From contig CAVYQS010000013.1 of NCBI GenBank assembly GCA_963770765.1, positions 50,671-114,670 on the forward strand: a stretch of 64,000 nt of DNA, given 5' to 3'. This DNA comes from CAVPCY01 sp963770765 (GTDB lineage Bacteria; Actinomycetota; Coriobacteriia; Anaerosomatales; PHET01). Positions within the stretch are counted from its first letter, which is position 1; every line of letters starts with the position of its first letter. The notes below the pieces were generated by a model. The model did no database searches, had not been told where the DNA came from, and saw only the letters and a program-made list of their open reading frames with translations. A program made the translations under genes and the position numbers. Shown here in pieces: positions 1 through 8,741 of the stretch.

Positions 1-67
1 TCCCCAGATGAGGAACCGAGTTGACGTAGTAGATCGGGGTCGTCAGATAGAAGGAGGGTGCGCTCAT
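1..67 (-). CDS. metG: methionyl-tRNA synthetase, 5' end only
   Basis: Only the first 22 codons are inside the window; the gene runs off the left edge. The peptide from the ATG at 65-67 contains FYLTTPIYYVNSVPHLG, which matches the N-terminal beta-strand of class I methionyl-tRNA synthetase leading into its HIGH-type motif (HLG at the window edge). The enzyme charges tRNA-Met in the cytoplasm. It stands near rsmI, a common pairing in Gram-positive genomes, with an AbrB gene between them. The assignment rests on this short segment alone, but the match is characteristic. Confidence 0.82.
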   Translation of the reverse strand, partial: MSAPSFYLTTPIYYVNSVPHLG

Positions 68-193
68 GGTTGTTTCAGGACTCCGCGGTCGTGGGTAATA
101 TTGGAAGCAGGGTCCCGGCTCTTGCCGGACCTCACTGGGAGATTCTAACCGTTTGCCGATATGACCACGCGGCGAGACCGAAAGGTGGCCGCC

Positions 194-439
194 ATGCACG
201 ACACGGGAATCGTTCGGAGAGTCGACGACCTGGGGCGCATCGTGATCCCCATGGAGTTGCGCAGGACCCTGGGCATCAAGGTGAAGGACCCCATGGCGAT
301 CTTCGTCGAGGGCGACCGGATCATCCTGCAGAAGCACCGCGATGCCTGCAGCATCTGCGGCGACACGAACGCCGAGATGGTCACCGTCAAAGGCCGCCCG
401 GTGTGCACGCCGTGCGTCGCCGAGGTAAAGCGGGCCTAG
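194..439 (+). CDS. AbrB/SpoVT-type regulator with C-terminal zinc ribbon
   Basis: An 81-residue protein. Residues 4-48 form a swapped-hairpin AbrB/SpoVT DNA-binding domain (GIVRRVDDLGRIVIPMELRR). Residues 52-74 carry two CxxC pairs (C52/C55 and C71/C74), which should bind zinc. The ATG at 194 is preferred over an in-frame ATG at 161 because AAAGGTGG lies just upstream and the AbrB domain begins at once. It is divergent from metG, and its stop overlaps the rsmI stop by 4 bp. The fold is known from transition-state regulators and antitoxins; there is no toxin gene beside it, so a global or local regulator is likely. Its targets are unknown. Confidence 0.85.
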   Translation: MHDTGIVRRVDDLGRIVIPMELRRTLGIKVKDPMAIFVEGDRIILQKHRDACSICGDTNAEMVTVKGRPVCTPCVAEVKRA

Positions 440-1299
440 GCCGACCCGCCGGATCCGACGCCGAGGTCGTAGGCTTCGCTGCGCTCCATCCCGAACTCCC
501 GCGCCACCTGCTTGGCGGCATGGCCTCTCTTCACACCGGCGGCGATCAGCTGCGCCATCCGCGCCCTGACCTCATCGGTGTCGACCTCGTGGGCGGTCAA
601 CTTGGGTGTCGTAACCGGCACCGGTGGGCCGACGAGAACGACGACCTCGCCCTTGAGCGACTCGCGTGCTGCGATCTGCTCGGCGATGTCGGTGAGCGGG
701 CCGCGCACGACCTCCTGGTGAAGCTTGGTGAGCTCGCGCGCCATGGCGCCCTCGCGCTGTGGGAACGCGCCGGCGAGCGCGGTCAGGGTCGCGGCGGTGC
801 GACGAGGCGACTCGTAGAAGACCAACGTCGCGTCGAGGTGCTCGAGTCCGGCGAAGAGGCGCGAGCGCTCCCCCGCCTTTCTGGGCAGGAAGCCCCCGAA
901 GTAGAAGGCGTGGGTGGGCAGCCCGCTCGCCACGAGGGCGGTGACGATCGCCGAGGGGCCGGGCAACACGTCGACCGGCAGCCCCGCGCCGATCGCGGCA
1001 TCCACGAGCAGCGCGCCCGGGTCGCTGATCCCCGGCGTCCCCGCGTCCGAGACGAGCGCGACGACCCGTCCGGCCGCGATGCGCTCGACGATCTCGGGGG
1101 TGCGCCGCGACGCGGTGTGCTCGTCGTAGCGCTCGAGCACCGTGGTGATGTCGTAACGCGCGAACAGCTTCCGGGTGACCCTCGTGTCCTCGGCGAGCAC
1201 CACGTCGGCGGTGCGCAGAGCCTCGAGGACACGCGCGGTCACATCGCCCAGGTTGCCGATGGGCGTCGCGCAGACGACGAGTCGGCCCGGATCAGGCAT
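436..1299 (-). CDS. rsmI: 16S rRNA (cytidine1402-2'-O)-methyltransferase RsmI
   Basis: A 287-residue SAM-dependent methyltransferase of the tetrapyrrole-methylase fold. Family motifs appear in order: ATPIGNLGDVTARVLEAL at the N-terminus, AEDTRVTRKLF, SDAGTPGISDPG, the LPGPSAI loop, GFLPRK and YESPRR. It methylates the 2'-OH of C1402 in 16S rRNA. The start at 1299 is chosen because the conserved domain begins there; the longer upstream reading is low-complexity antisense of its neighbour. The first 8 bases overlap the end of the upstream membrane-protein gene, which suggests translational coupling in one operon with the two membrane genes. Confidence 0.95.
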   Translation of the reverse strand: MPDPGRLVVCATPIGNLGDVTARVLEALRTADVVLAEDTRVTRKLFARYDITTVLERYDEHTASRRTPEIVERIAAGRVVALVSDAGTPGISDPGALLVDAAIGAGLPVDVLPGPSAIVTALVASGLPTHAFYFGGFLPRKAGERSRLFAGLEHLDATLVFYESPRRTAATLTALAGAFPQREGAMARELTKLHQEVVRGPLTDIAEQIAARESLKGEVVVLVGPPVPVTTPKLTAHEVDTDEVRARMAQLIAAGVKRGHAAKQVAREFGMERSEAYDLGVGSGGSA

Positions 1300-2332
1300 C
1301 GGGTGTGTCGCCGGCAGGCGGGGCGGGTGGAGCCGCGGGGAACGTCGCGGCCGGCTGCCCGTAGACAGGGGTCTGAGGCGGTGCGGTGGGCAGCGGTGGG
1401 GTGGCAACGCCGGCCGCGTCGAGTCCGGTGATGGTGCGGAAGAACGCGGTCCACGCGACGATGTTGAACAGGATGAACGGCGAGTAGAGCACGATGAACG
1501 CCGCGTAGAGCCAGAGGGCGCCGTCAAACACCCTGCCCAGAACAGCCGGATCCGGAGAAGGATCCATCAGCTGGGTGATCGGGAAGGCCACGAACACCAG
1601 CGGCAGGGTCAGCATGCTGGTGAGCAACTGCCACGCGTAGGCGAGGGCCACCATGATGATCCCGAAGACGACGACGCGCTTCCAGCTCGCGCGAAACGCC
1701 TTCCACCCCGAGGAGATCGCGTCGCCGAACGTGCGTCCGCCGATGAGCCCATAGCGGATGGAGAGCGACTCGACACCCGTGTAGATCACGACGAGGACCA
1801 TGATCGCCGCGAACAGGAACAGGTACCCACAGCACATGGTCCCGATCATCGCCGCCGGGTTGTTCTCTCCGGATGACGAACCCAAGGCCACCACCAGGAT
1901 GAACGGGACCTCGACCAGGAGGATCGCCAGGAGGTAGAAGAAGCCGAGTATCGTCTCGATGGCCAGGGTCCGGCCCGTGTTGCGCAGCCCGAACCCCCAG
2001 CATTCGCCCACGCTGACGCGTCGCATCGCGATCGCGGCATCAGCCGCGTGGATGAGGCCGCCGCGGGCGATGACGATGGGCAGCAACGCCAGCAGCCCTC
2101 CCACGATCATCGTCGCGTAGAGCGTCACCAGGCTGCCGAGCATGTCCGCTTCGGCGGAGCCCATGCCGAGCATCCCGCCCAGCAGTGCAGGGGCGCCGGT
2201 GGCCGTGATGATGCCCGCCACCAGAGCGAACGGGGCCGCGACCACGAGCAGCGCGGTGAACCCGTACCCCCACAGGGTGCCGGACTTGAGGGCCTTGAAG
2301 GACCGACCCAACACCTCTCCGTACTTCATCAC
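1292..2332 (-). CDS. multi-pass membrane protein with Pro/Ala-rich tail
   Basis: A 346-residue protein with about six hydrophobic segments and a cytoplasmic-looking tail rich in Pro and Ala (roughly residues 310-346). It resembles the broad family of actinobacterial membrane proteins related to the glycerophosphodiester phosphodiesterase membrane domain, but I see no catalytic motif and assign no function. The start is GTG 2332 or the adjacent ATG 2329, both behind GGGGAG. It overlaps the upstream gene (2329-3354) at the stop/start and rsmI downstream, so all three are probably co-transcribed. The upstream neighbour has a similar N-terminal plan (short amphipathic lead, then a helix) and may be a distant paralogue. 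Confidence 0.7.
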   Translation of the reverse strand: MMKYGEVLGRSFKALKSGTLWGYGFTALLVVAAPFALVAGIITATGAPALLGGMLGMGSAEADMLGSLVTLYATMIVGGLLALLPIVIARGGLIHAADAAIAMRRVSVGECWGFGLRNTGRTLAIETILGFFYLLAILLVEVPFILVVALGSSSGENNPAAMIGTMCCGYLFLFAAIMVLVVIYTGVESLSIRYGLIGGRTFGDAISSGWKAFRASWKRVVVFGIIMVALAYAWQLLTSMLTLPLVFVAFPITQLMDPSPDPAVLGRVFDGALWLYAAFIVLYSPFILFNIVAWTAFFRTITGLDAAGVATPPLPTAPPQTPVYGQPAATFPAAPPAPPAGDTPDA

Positions 2333-3354
2333 AACTCCCCTTCGGTCGCGCCGGTCGTACCCAGAACGAGCGTCGGTACGGGCGAATCGGTCAAAGCACG
2401 CCAGAACACGGTATAGGTCACCGAGAACACGAGGTTGAACGCGCCTTGGAGCACAGCGCTCAGAGCGACCATCGCGACCAGCCCGAGCACACCGATGACG
2501 ATGGCGCCGATGACGGCCTCAGAGAAGTACGCGACGCCTGCCGCCGTTCCCGCCACCGCGACCACCACCGCGAGAGCCAGGCCGAAGGCCACTCCCGCGA
2601 TCAGCGCGGCGACGAGCAGCACGAGATACATCAGTGCGACATCGGCGAAACGCGACACGCAGACATGCCATGCCGAGCCGAGCGCGGCCCTCCAGGTCAG
2701 GTCCTCGAGCAGTGCCCCGCGCAGCGCGATCATGACGATGACACCGAGGGGTACCGCCACGATGCTCGCGAGCGAGGCGATCCCGCTGGCCGACTGGTTG
2801 GCGAGCCAGATCGCCGACAGACTGGGTGCCGAATCCCTCATCAGCGGCAGCGTGATCGTCGCCAGCGTGGCAAGTGCCTGAGCGAGCGCACCGACCAGGA
2901 GCGGGGCGGCCGTGACCGCGAGCAGCGCGGCGATGCGGCCCCACCGCGAGAAGCCGAAGCCCATCCCTTCTCGGAACGAAGCCCGCCCTCCGCGCAGGAC
3001 CGTGTCGGCCTGCGAGATCGCCCCACCGGAGGCCGCCACATCGAGGATCGCGAAGACGAGCCACCCCAGCATGACAACCACCGAGACGCCCACGATGGCC
3101 GGCAGCCACGTCACGATCAGGTCGTAGCCGGCGACCGCGAGCCGCGTCAGGCGCCCCGGGCTCGACGATCCCCCGAGCCCTCCGAGTGCGATCTCTTGCC
3201 CGAGCGCCCCGACGATCCCGCTCAATCCGCCTATCGCGACGAAGACGACGGTGGCGAGGAGGCTCTGCGCCGCGCTCAGCGCGCCGAAACCCCACAGCCC
3301 GCGCTCGGTGCGCACGATCCGCAGCGACTGCTTCAGGATGCCCCAGTAGTCCAC
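2329..3354 (-). CDS. multi-pass membrane protein, unknown function
   Basis: A 341-residue protein with about six predicted membrane helices separated by Gly/Ala-rich loops. It opens with a short amphipathic stretch (MDYWGILKQSLRIVRTERGL) similar in layout to the start of the next gene, suggesting the two are related and may form a membrane pair. I recognise no enzymatic or transport motif. Its stop overlaps the start of 1292-2332 and it lies 15 bp after the stop of the DUF362 gene, so the four genes 5085 to 436 could be one transcript. Confidence 0.68.
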   Translation of the reverse strand: MDYWGILKQSLRIVRTERGLWGFGALSAAQSLLATVVFVAIGGLSGIVGALGQEIALGGLGGSSSPGRLTRLAVAGYDLIVTWLPAIVGVSVVVMLGWLVFAILDVAASGGAISQADTVLRGGRASFREGMGFGFSRWGRIAALLAVTAAPLLVGALAQALATLATITLPLMRDSAPSLSAIWLANQSASGIASLASIVAVPLGVIVMIALRGALLEDLTWRAALGSAWHVCVSRFADVALMYLVLLVAALIAGVAFGLALAVVVAVAGTAAGVAYFSEAVIGAIVIGVLGLVAMVALSAVLQGAFNLVFSVTYTVFWRALTDSPVPTLVLGTTGATEGEL

Positions 3355-3369
3355 CTGCCGGGCTTTCCG

Positions 3370-5085
3370 CTACTCGACGGTCTTGAGCTCGTATGCGCGC
3401 GAACCCATGCCGTGCTTCTCGGCATAGCGCATCGCGCCGGTGCCGTCGATCCCGGTGATCTCGGTGAACTTGTCGGCACCACGGGCCATGCCCTCACCGA
3501 GGCTGCCCGGGAGTCCGGCGGCCTGCACCACCAGGTCGTACGCTGCCTGGTCGATGGCGACGAGGTCCGTCGAGGCCAAGACGCCCACATCCGCGACGAC
3601 CGGCGCGTCCGAGAAGTTCCAGCAGTCGCAGTCGGGCGAGACGTTGGTGACGAAGGACAGGTAGACGACCTTGCCCTCCTTGTCGGCGAGCGCACCGGCG
3701 CAGTGCTCGACGATCTTCTCCTGAATGGCGTCGGGCTCGGTCTTCCACTGGATGCCGATGGCGCCGTAACTGCACGTGGCCACGCATTCGCCGCAGCCAT
3801 AGCACAGCTCGTGGTCGATGACGGCGACCTTGTGGTGGATCTCGATCGCGTGTACCGGGCACGCCTTGACACACTTCTTGCAGGCGGTGCACTTCTCGGC
3901 ATCGACCTGCGGTTTGAGGTCGCTGTGCATGCGCTGCTTCGCCGAGCGGGTACCCAGGCCCATGCCGAGGTTCTTCATCGCGCCGCCGAAGCCGGTGGCT
4001 TCGTGGCCCTTGACGTGCGTGACGACGACCATCGCGTCGGCGTGCACCGCGGCCGAGCCGATGCGCACGCTGTCGAAGTGGTCGAAGCCCGAGATCGGCA
4101 CGTCGACGCCGTCCTTGCCGTTCAGGCCGTCGGCGATGATGATCGGCGCGTTCACGGTCGCGAAGCTGAAGCCGTTGCGCACCGCGCAGGTGAGGTGGTC
4201 GACCGAGTTGGCGCGCTTCCCTCGGTAGAGGGTGTTCGCATCGGTGAGGAACGGCTTGCCGCCGGCTTTGCGGACCTGCCGCACGACCTCGCGAACGAAC
4301 ACGGGGTGGACGAAGCCGGTGTTGCCCTCTTCTCCGAAGTGGAGCTTGACGGCGACGAGGTCGCCGTCGCTCACGGCGTGCTTGATGCCGGCGAGCTTGA
4401 GCAGGTGCCCCGCCCGCTTGACGAGCGACTCCTTCTTGATGCTACGCACCGGCGCGAACCACACGGTGGCCGGCTCGCGTGCGGGAGCGGATTCGGTCGC
4501 AGGGGGGGCTTCGGTCGCCGGCTCCTCCGCGGGCGCGGCGGGCGGCGACACGACCGGCACCGCCACCGGCGGCGGCGGAGCGAAGAGCGTCTCGGTGATG
4601 ATGGGTTCGGGGCCGGCGTCGCCGGGCTCGGAGAGCTCCGGCTCGACCAGCGGTTCGATGACCACCGGCTCGTCCCACGCGATCACCTGGGCCTCGGGCT
4701 CGGCGTTCGAACCCACCGCGCCGTGCGGGTCGAGCTCGACTTCGAACTCCCACGGAGACGCCGCCTCATCGGTCACGACCTCGACCTCGACGACGACAGG
4801 CTCATCGACGTCCACGGGTCCGATCTCCTCGGCGGCGGGCACCGCGACGGGTGTCTCTCGGATGCCGTCGAGCGCGAGCCGGGCCAGCGACAGCGTCACC
4901 GGGACGCCACGGCGAGACGCGAAGGCCTGCACGTTGATGAGTGCGCCCTTGAGCGTGGTGGGCAGCGCGTACTTGGCGGCGATGTAGTCGAGCACGTCAT
5001 CCCCGATGACGAATCCCTCGCGCGCCGCCTTGTCCCGCAAGATGAGCAGCCGCTCTTCCTGTGATTCGATGCGATCGTCGGACAT
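3370..5085 (-). CDS. DUF362/4Fe-4S ferredoxin protein with N-terminal DnaA-lid-like domain
   Basis: A 571-residue three-part protein. Residues 1-76 resemble the helical lid (domain IIIb) of DnaA: spaced matches include RLLILRDKAAREG, DDVLDYIAAKY, LKGALINVQAFAS and the LA..AL ending. Residues 80-205 are an acidic, Pro/Ala-rich linker. Residues 207-395 are a DUF362 domain, followed by two 4Fe-4S motifs (CTACKKCVKACP at 399-410 and CYGCGECVATC at 428-438) and a C-terminal DUF362 segment. DUF362/ferredoxin proteins are iron-sulfur proteins of poorly defined role in anaerobes. No Walker A/B ATPase core is present. ATG 5085 has AGGAGGT upstream. The fusion is unusual and is discussed in the findings. 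Confidence 0.85.
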   Translation of the reverse strand: MSDDRIESQEERLLILRDKAAREGFVIGDDVLDYIAAKYALPTTLKGALINVQAFASRRGVPVTLSLARLALDGIRETPVAVPAAEEIGPVDVDEPVVVEVEVVTDEAASPWEFEVELDPHGAVGSNAEPEAQVIAWDEPVVIEPLVEPELSEPGDAGPEPIITETLFAPPPPVAVPVVSPPAAPAEEPATEAPPATESAPAREPATVWFAPVRSIKKESLVKRAGHLLKLAGIKHAVSDGDLVAVKLHFGEEGNTGFVHPVFVREVVRQVRKAGGKPFLTDANTLYRGKRANSVDHLTCAVRNGFSFATVNAPIIIADGLNGKDGVDVPISGFDHFDSVRIGSAAVHADAMVVVTHVKGHEATGFGGAMKNLGMGLGTRSAKQRMHSDLKPQVDAEKCTACKKCVKACPVHAIEIHHKVAVIDHELCYGCGECVATCSYGAIGIQWKTEPDAIQEKIVEHCAGALADKEGKVVYLSFVTNVSPDCDCWNFSDAPVVADVGVLASTDLVAIDQAAYDLVVQAAGLPGSLGEGMARGADKFTEITGIDGTGAMRYAEKHGMGSRAYELKTVE

Positions 5086-5112
5086 CTGTGACCTCCTGAG
5101 TACGGCGGCGGG

Positions 5113-6087
5113 CTAGCGGTGCAATCCTTCTCGGGCGTCGTGCTCGTCGAAGGCCAGAGCGGCCGCGCCGAGAATACCGGCGTCGTTGCCCAAGACCGCC
5201 TGGACCACGCTGACGTCACGCCGGCCTGCGAGTGCCTCTGCCTGCATGACCTCGGCGGCGCGTTCGACGAGGAAGTCCGCCGACTCACCGATGCCGCCGC
5301 CGATGCAGATGAGCCGGGGGTTGAGGATGTTGACGAAGCCCACGAGTGCGCGACCCAGGATCTCGCCGCAGGCGAGCAGGATGCCCCGGGCGACCTCGTC
5401 GCCCCCCACGGCGGCGATGACCACGGCCTCGGCGGTGATCGCCTCGGCGTCGCCCCCGGCAGCATCCAGGATCGCGCGGCCGGAGAACGCCTTGGCGGCG
5501 TCCTTGCCGCGCGCAGCGATCGCGGCCCTGCCGAGAAACGCCTCGAGATGGCCTTTGCCGCCGCACGGGCATTCGGGACCGTCGAGGTCGACCACCGTGT
5601 GGCCGATCTCCCCGCCCAGACCGCGGCTGCCGCGGTAGGGCTCCCCGCCCACGAACATGCCGCCGCCTACGCCGGTTCCCAGCGTGATCATCAGGAAGTC
5701 GCGGGCACCCTTGGCAGCCCCGTAGCGCGACTCGCCGACCGCAGCCAGATGCCCGTCGTTGTCGATCGTCACCTCGTTGCGGGCACGGGACATCACGAGA
5801 GAGCGGACGTCGACGCCGGCAAGAGGCAGGTTGGTGCAGAACTCGATCTCCTGGCGAAGGAAGTCGACCTGAGCGGGAAGTCCGATACCCACACCCGCGA
5901 TCTCAGACTGCTGGACTCCCTGGCTGACCTCGTCCACGAGGTCGATGATCGCGTCGACGACCGCGAACGGCCCCGTGTGAGGAGTCAGACGCTTGGCGTC
6001 TTTGACGATGCGCCCTTTGCGCTCGACGAGGCCCGCAGCGATGCGGGTTCCCCCGACATCGACGCCCACCGCGTAGGAAGTTCGCAT
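5113..6087 (-). CDS. ROK-family sugar kinase (glucokinase type)
   Basis: A 324-residue ROK kinase, probably phosphorylating glucose or a related hexose. The N-terminal phosphate loop is VGVDVGGTRIAAGLVE. The catalytic region includes TIDNDGHLAAVGE, GTGVGGGMFV and GEIGHTVVD. The zinc region reads ECPCGGKGHLEAF: the usual CxCGxxGC motif has His in place of its last Cys. The ATG at 6087 is chosen over one 18 bases upstream because GAGGGG precedes it at good spacing. It lies 27 bp upstream of the DUF362 gene on the same strand. Substrate specificity cannot be read from sequence. Confidence 0.88.
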   Translation of the reverse strand: MRTSYAVGVDVGGTRIAAGLVERKGRIVKDAKRLTPHTGPFAVVDAIIDLVDEVSQGVQQSEIAGVGIGLPAQVDFLRQEIEFCTNLPLAGVDVRSLVMSRARNEVTIDNDGHLAAVGESRYGAAKGARDFLMITLGTGVGGGMFVGGEPYRGSRGLGGEIGHTVVDLDGPECPCGGKGHLEAFLGRAAIAARGKDAAKAFSGRAILDAAGGDAEAITAEAVVIAAVGGDEVARGILLACGEILGRALVGFVNILNPRLICIGGGIGESADFLVERAAEVMQAEALAGRRDVSVVQAVLGNDAGILGAAALAFDEHDAREGLHR

Positions 6088-6182
6088 GGATCCCCTCTTC
6101 TGCACGCCGAACGGAACGGCCCGGGCCTGCTATCGCGCCGTGGCTCTCGACGACGATGATACCGCTCTACGGACCCGAGGGG

Positions 6183-6677
6183 TCAGTACTCCCACAACAC
6201 GCCTTCGGGTCCGCGGACCAGACCCATCGACCGCATCCGGTCGAGCATCTGCTCCTCGGACACGCCGAAGAGCCGGGCGAGGTAGCGGTAGTCGTTGAAC
6301 CACAACTTGGACTGGTCGATGACCATCTGCGACGGCAGCATCAGCTCGCGCGCGACGACGTCGGCCTCATTGTGGTCCGTGTCGGCCCGCGGGTACGAGG
6401 GCGACAGTCCGCTCAGCACGAGCAGCACGTGCCCGAGCATGTGCGCGAGCGCGACCCGAAGCTCGGGCTCGGGCTTGGCGCTGTTGAGCATCATCACGGG
6501 CATCCCGTCCTCGTAGACGAGCGCCGCGGTGAAGAACTGCGGGAGGTTCACGGCGCGCACGGGAATACCCTGTGCGGCGACGAGTCTGTCTACCGGCACC
6601 GGTGGCTCGTCGCAGCCGAAGCGTGAGAGAGCGTCGGCGGCGACCTGTCTGTAACTGGCCTCGGTTCTGAGGGACAC
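6183..6677 (-). CDS. ImmA/IrrE-like protein lacking the catalytic glutamate
   Basis: A 164-residue protein with the layout of ImmA/IrrE (COG2856) metallopeptidases: an N-terminal helix, the substrate strand, the zinc helix and a downstream acidic helix (HNEADVVARELMLP, residues 102-115). The zinc motif reads ALAHMLGH: H79 and H83 are present but the catalytic Glu of HExxH is Met80. E104 and E111 of the second helix remain, so metal could still bind while hydrolysis should fail. ImmA proteins usually cleave a partner XRE repressor; no such gene is adjacent. It may be a non-catalytic sensor or a decayed copy. Confidence 0.75.
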   Translation of the reverse strand: MSLRTEASYRQVAADALSRFGCDEPPVPVDRLVAAQGIPVRAVNLPQFFTAALVYEDGMPVMMLNSAKPEPELRVALAHMLGHVLLVLSGLSPSYPRADTDHNEADVVARELMLPSQMVIDQSKLWFNDYRYLARLFGVSEEQMLDRMRSMGLVRGPEGVLWEY

Positions 6678-6836
6678 GTGGCTCCTACATCCGTGTCATA
6701 TTCTCTGTGTATCGGATAGTTGCCCTGTAAAGGTAACCCTTATGCCTCGTCGAATGTGCGCCCACGCACAGGTTCTTGTAGCGTGAGGAGCGCAAAGCCG
6801 ATAGAAAGAGAAGGACTGATCGAGAGGGGGACGGCG

Positions 6837-8741
6837 GTGACGACAGTGGACACGGAGGGATTCCCACGGGCCGAAGAGGCTCTGCGGCTTCTGGCTGCCG
6901 CCGTGGGCTCCGCCCGCCTGTACCCTGAAGCCTCGAATCTGCCCCTCGAAGCGGCGGCCCGCTTCACCGAGCGGGGAAACGAACTCACCGCCACCGCACC
7001 GCTGCGCTTCACCGTCGAGCGCCATGGCTTCCGCGTGGGCGACTCCCCCATCGCAGCCGGGCAGGGCCAGGTCTCCGCGCTCGCCGAGTCCTTGCACTCC
7101 ATGCAGGTCGGGCAGTTGATCCTGGTGCCCGGCTTCACCGAGGCCGAGACGACGGCGTTCGTCACCGTCGCGAACAGCGACCCGACCGAGGTGCGCACGA
7201 GGGGAGGCGCACGTCAGGCGCTGGTCAATGCCGGCGTGTCCCATATGGCTCTCATCGAGGTCTCGCTTCGCTCCTCTGAAGAGAGCGGGCTCATGGGGCT
7301 CGATCCGACCTCGGCACCGCTCGACGAGATCGCGGCCGAAGTCGCGGCCGCCGTCGAACGAAGGGCTATCGCGGCCAAGGGCGGGCCGGCCGAAGACGAG
7401 ATGGCCGACTCGATCGCGAGGCTCGAGGCGGCGACGCGCGAGCTGGCGCGCGAGAGGGTCGCCGCTGCGCTCATGCAGCTCGACGAACAGACCCGCGTTC
7501 GGGTCCTCGGGCTCTCCCTCAACGCCGACGCCGACGGCCGCCGGATGGACGGCATGCTCGAAGTGATCGCCCGGATGAAGCCCGCCGCCCTGGCGCGGCT
7601 GCTCACCCTCGTCGCCGCTCAGGTCGGCACCGACCCCAACCGCATCGCCGCGGCGCTGCCCCTTCCGCCCGAGACCGCCAAGATGCTCGCGCTCATGCTC
7701 TCTCCGACGCCTGACGCGGTCGTCGACGCCGAGATCTCGGCCGCCGGCAGCGCCGAGCACATCGCCGAGATCATGATCGTCCCCGAGGACCCCGCGGAGA
7801 TCGAGCGGCAGGTGGCGGTCGCATCACCGTCGTTGTCCTCGGCGCGGGCCCTGTCCACAGCCATCGTCGTGTCGCAGCGCCACGGTGACGTCGACAGCAT
7901 CAAGGCGATCGGCGACGTGCTCGCGCGCGCTGCCGGCGACGGCGCGTTCACCACGGTGAGGGAAGCCTTGCGCCGCCTCGACGAGATCGCCACCGACCCG
8001 GCGCTCAGCGAGGAGGTCACGATGGCGCGCCTCACCCTCGCCGAGCCTGCGGTGCTCGCCGACGTCTGCCGCGTGCCGATGACCGACTCGGACGCCGCGA
8101 TCGCGGGGGAGATCCTCCAGGCGGCGGGGCCGGCCGGGGCCGACGCGCTCCTCGATTCGTACGTGCGCATGAGCGAGTCGCGCCGATCGCTGATGCGGCC
8201 GGTCCTGCGCGGCATGAGCGAGCCCGTCCTGGGCGTCGCGCGCGAACGTCTCCGCTCGGCAGACGCACCACTCGCGGTCGCGATCCTGCACGCCTTGGCC
8301 GCTCTCGGCGACCGCAGAGCCGTCCCGGTCGTCGCCGAGATGGTGAACCACCTCGACGAGACGGTGCGTTTCGCTGCCGTCGCGTCACTCGCAGCGATGC
8401 CGTCTGCAGAGGCGGCGGCGGCCCTCGCACGATCGATCAACCACCGCGAGCCCGAGACCCAGCGCTACGTCGTGCGCCAGATCGGGAAGGCCCGGATCGC
8501 CTCGGCGGTGCCGGCGCTGTCTCGCGCACTCGAGGACATCAACGTGTTCGGCCGTACCTACGAGACGCGCAAGGAGATCATCAAGGCCTTGGAGCGCATC
8601 GGCACGCCCGAGGCCGAGAAGGCCCTGAGAGCCTACGCACAACACACCATAAGGCTGGGCAGGAAGACGAGAGAGCTCCGCAATCAGGCCATAGCTGTCG
8701 CCGACAGCCTGGCGAGAAACCGAGGAGTGAGCGCACCGTGA
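6837..8741 (+). CDS. HEAT-repeat protein paired with HD-GYP gene
   Basis: A 634-residue soluble protein. Residues 1-110 form a domain that matches the N-terminus of the next gene in pattern (ARLYPEASNLPLEAAARF here, AALYPTTHPLVADSLGEL there, followed by the same order of strands and a late acidic helix). The middle is helical. Residues about 470-610 hold HEAT repeats such as DRRAVPVVAEMVNHLDETVR. GTG 6837 is the start: GAGAGGGGG lies 7 bases upstream and no coding signal precedes it. Its stop overlaps the HD-GYP start (GTGA), so the two are translationally coupled and probably act together, perhaps as scaffold and signalling partner. Confidence 0.8.
   Translation: MTTVDTEGFPRAEEALRLLAAAVGSARLYPEASNLPLEAAARFTERGNELTATAPLRFTVERHGFRVGDSPIAAGQGQVSALAESLHSMQVGQLILVPGFTEAETTAFVTVANSDPTEVRTRGGARQALVNAGVSHMALIEVSLRSSEESGLMGLDPTSAPLDEIAAEVAAAVERRAIAAKGGPAEDEMADSIARLEAATRELARERVAAALMQLDEQTRVRVLGLSLNADADGRRMDGMLEVIARMKPAALARLLTLVAAQVGTDPNRIAAALPLPPETAKMLALMLSPTPDAVVDAEISAAGSAEHIAEIMIVPEDPAEIERQVAVASPSLSSARALSTAIVVSQRHGDVDSIKAIGDVLARAAGDGAFTTVREALRRLDEIATDPALSEEVTMARLTLAEPAVLADVCRVPMTDSDAAIAGEILQAAGPAGADALLDSYVRMSESRRSLMRPVLRGMSEPVLGVARERLRSADAPLAVAILHALAALGDRRAVPVVAEMVNHLDETVRFAAVASLAAMPSAEAAAALARSINHREPETQRYVVRQIGKARIASAVPALSRALEDINVFGRTYETRKEIIKALERIGTPEAEKALRAYAQHTIRLGRKTRELRNQAIAVADSLARNRGVSAP

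Noticed and set aside
194..439. AbrB protein as an antitoxin of a toxin-antitoxin pair
   Set aside because: No toxin-sized reading frame with coding signal lies next to it; neighbours are metG and rsmI.
2446..5064. 872-codon plus-strand reading frame
   Set aside because: It lies antisense to two membrane genes and the DUF362 gene, is rich in Arg/Asp/Gly/His without any domain, and arises from high GC at the third position of the real genes.
6678..6836. Riboswitch upstream of the HEAT gene
   Set aside because: The leader is about 150 bases but shows no conserved riboswitch core and no terminator hairpin before the RBS.
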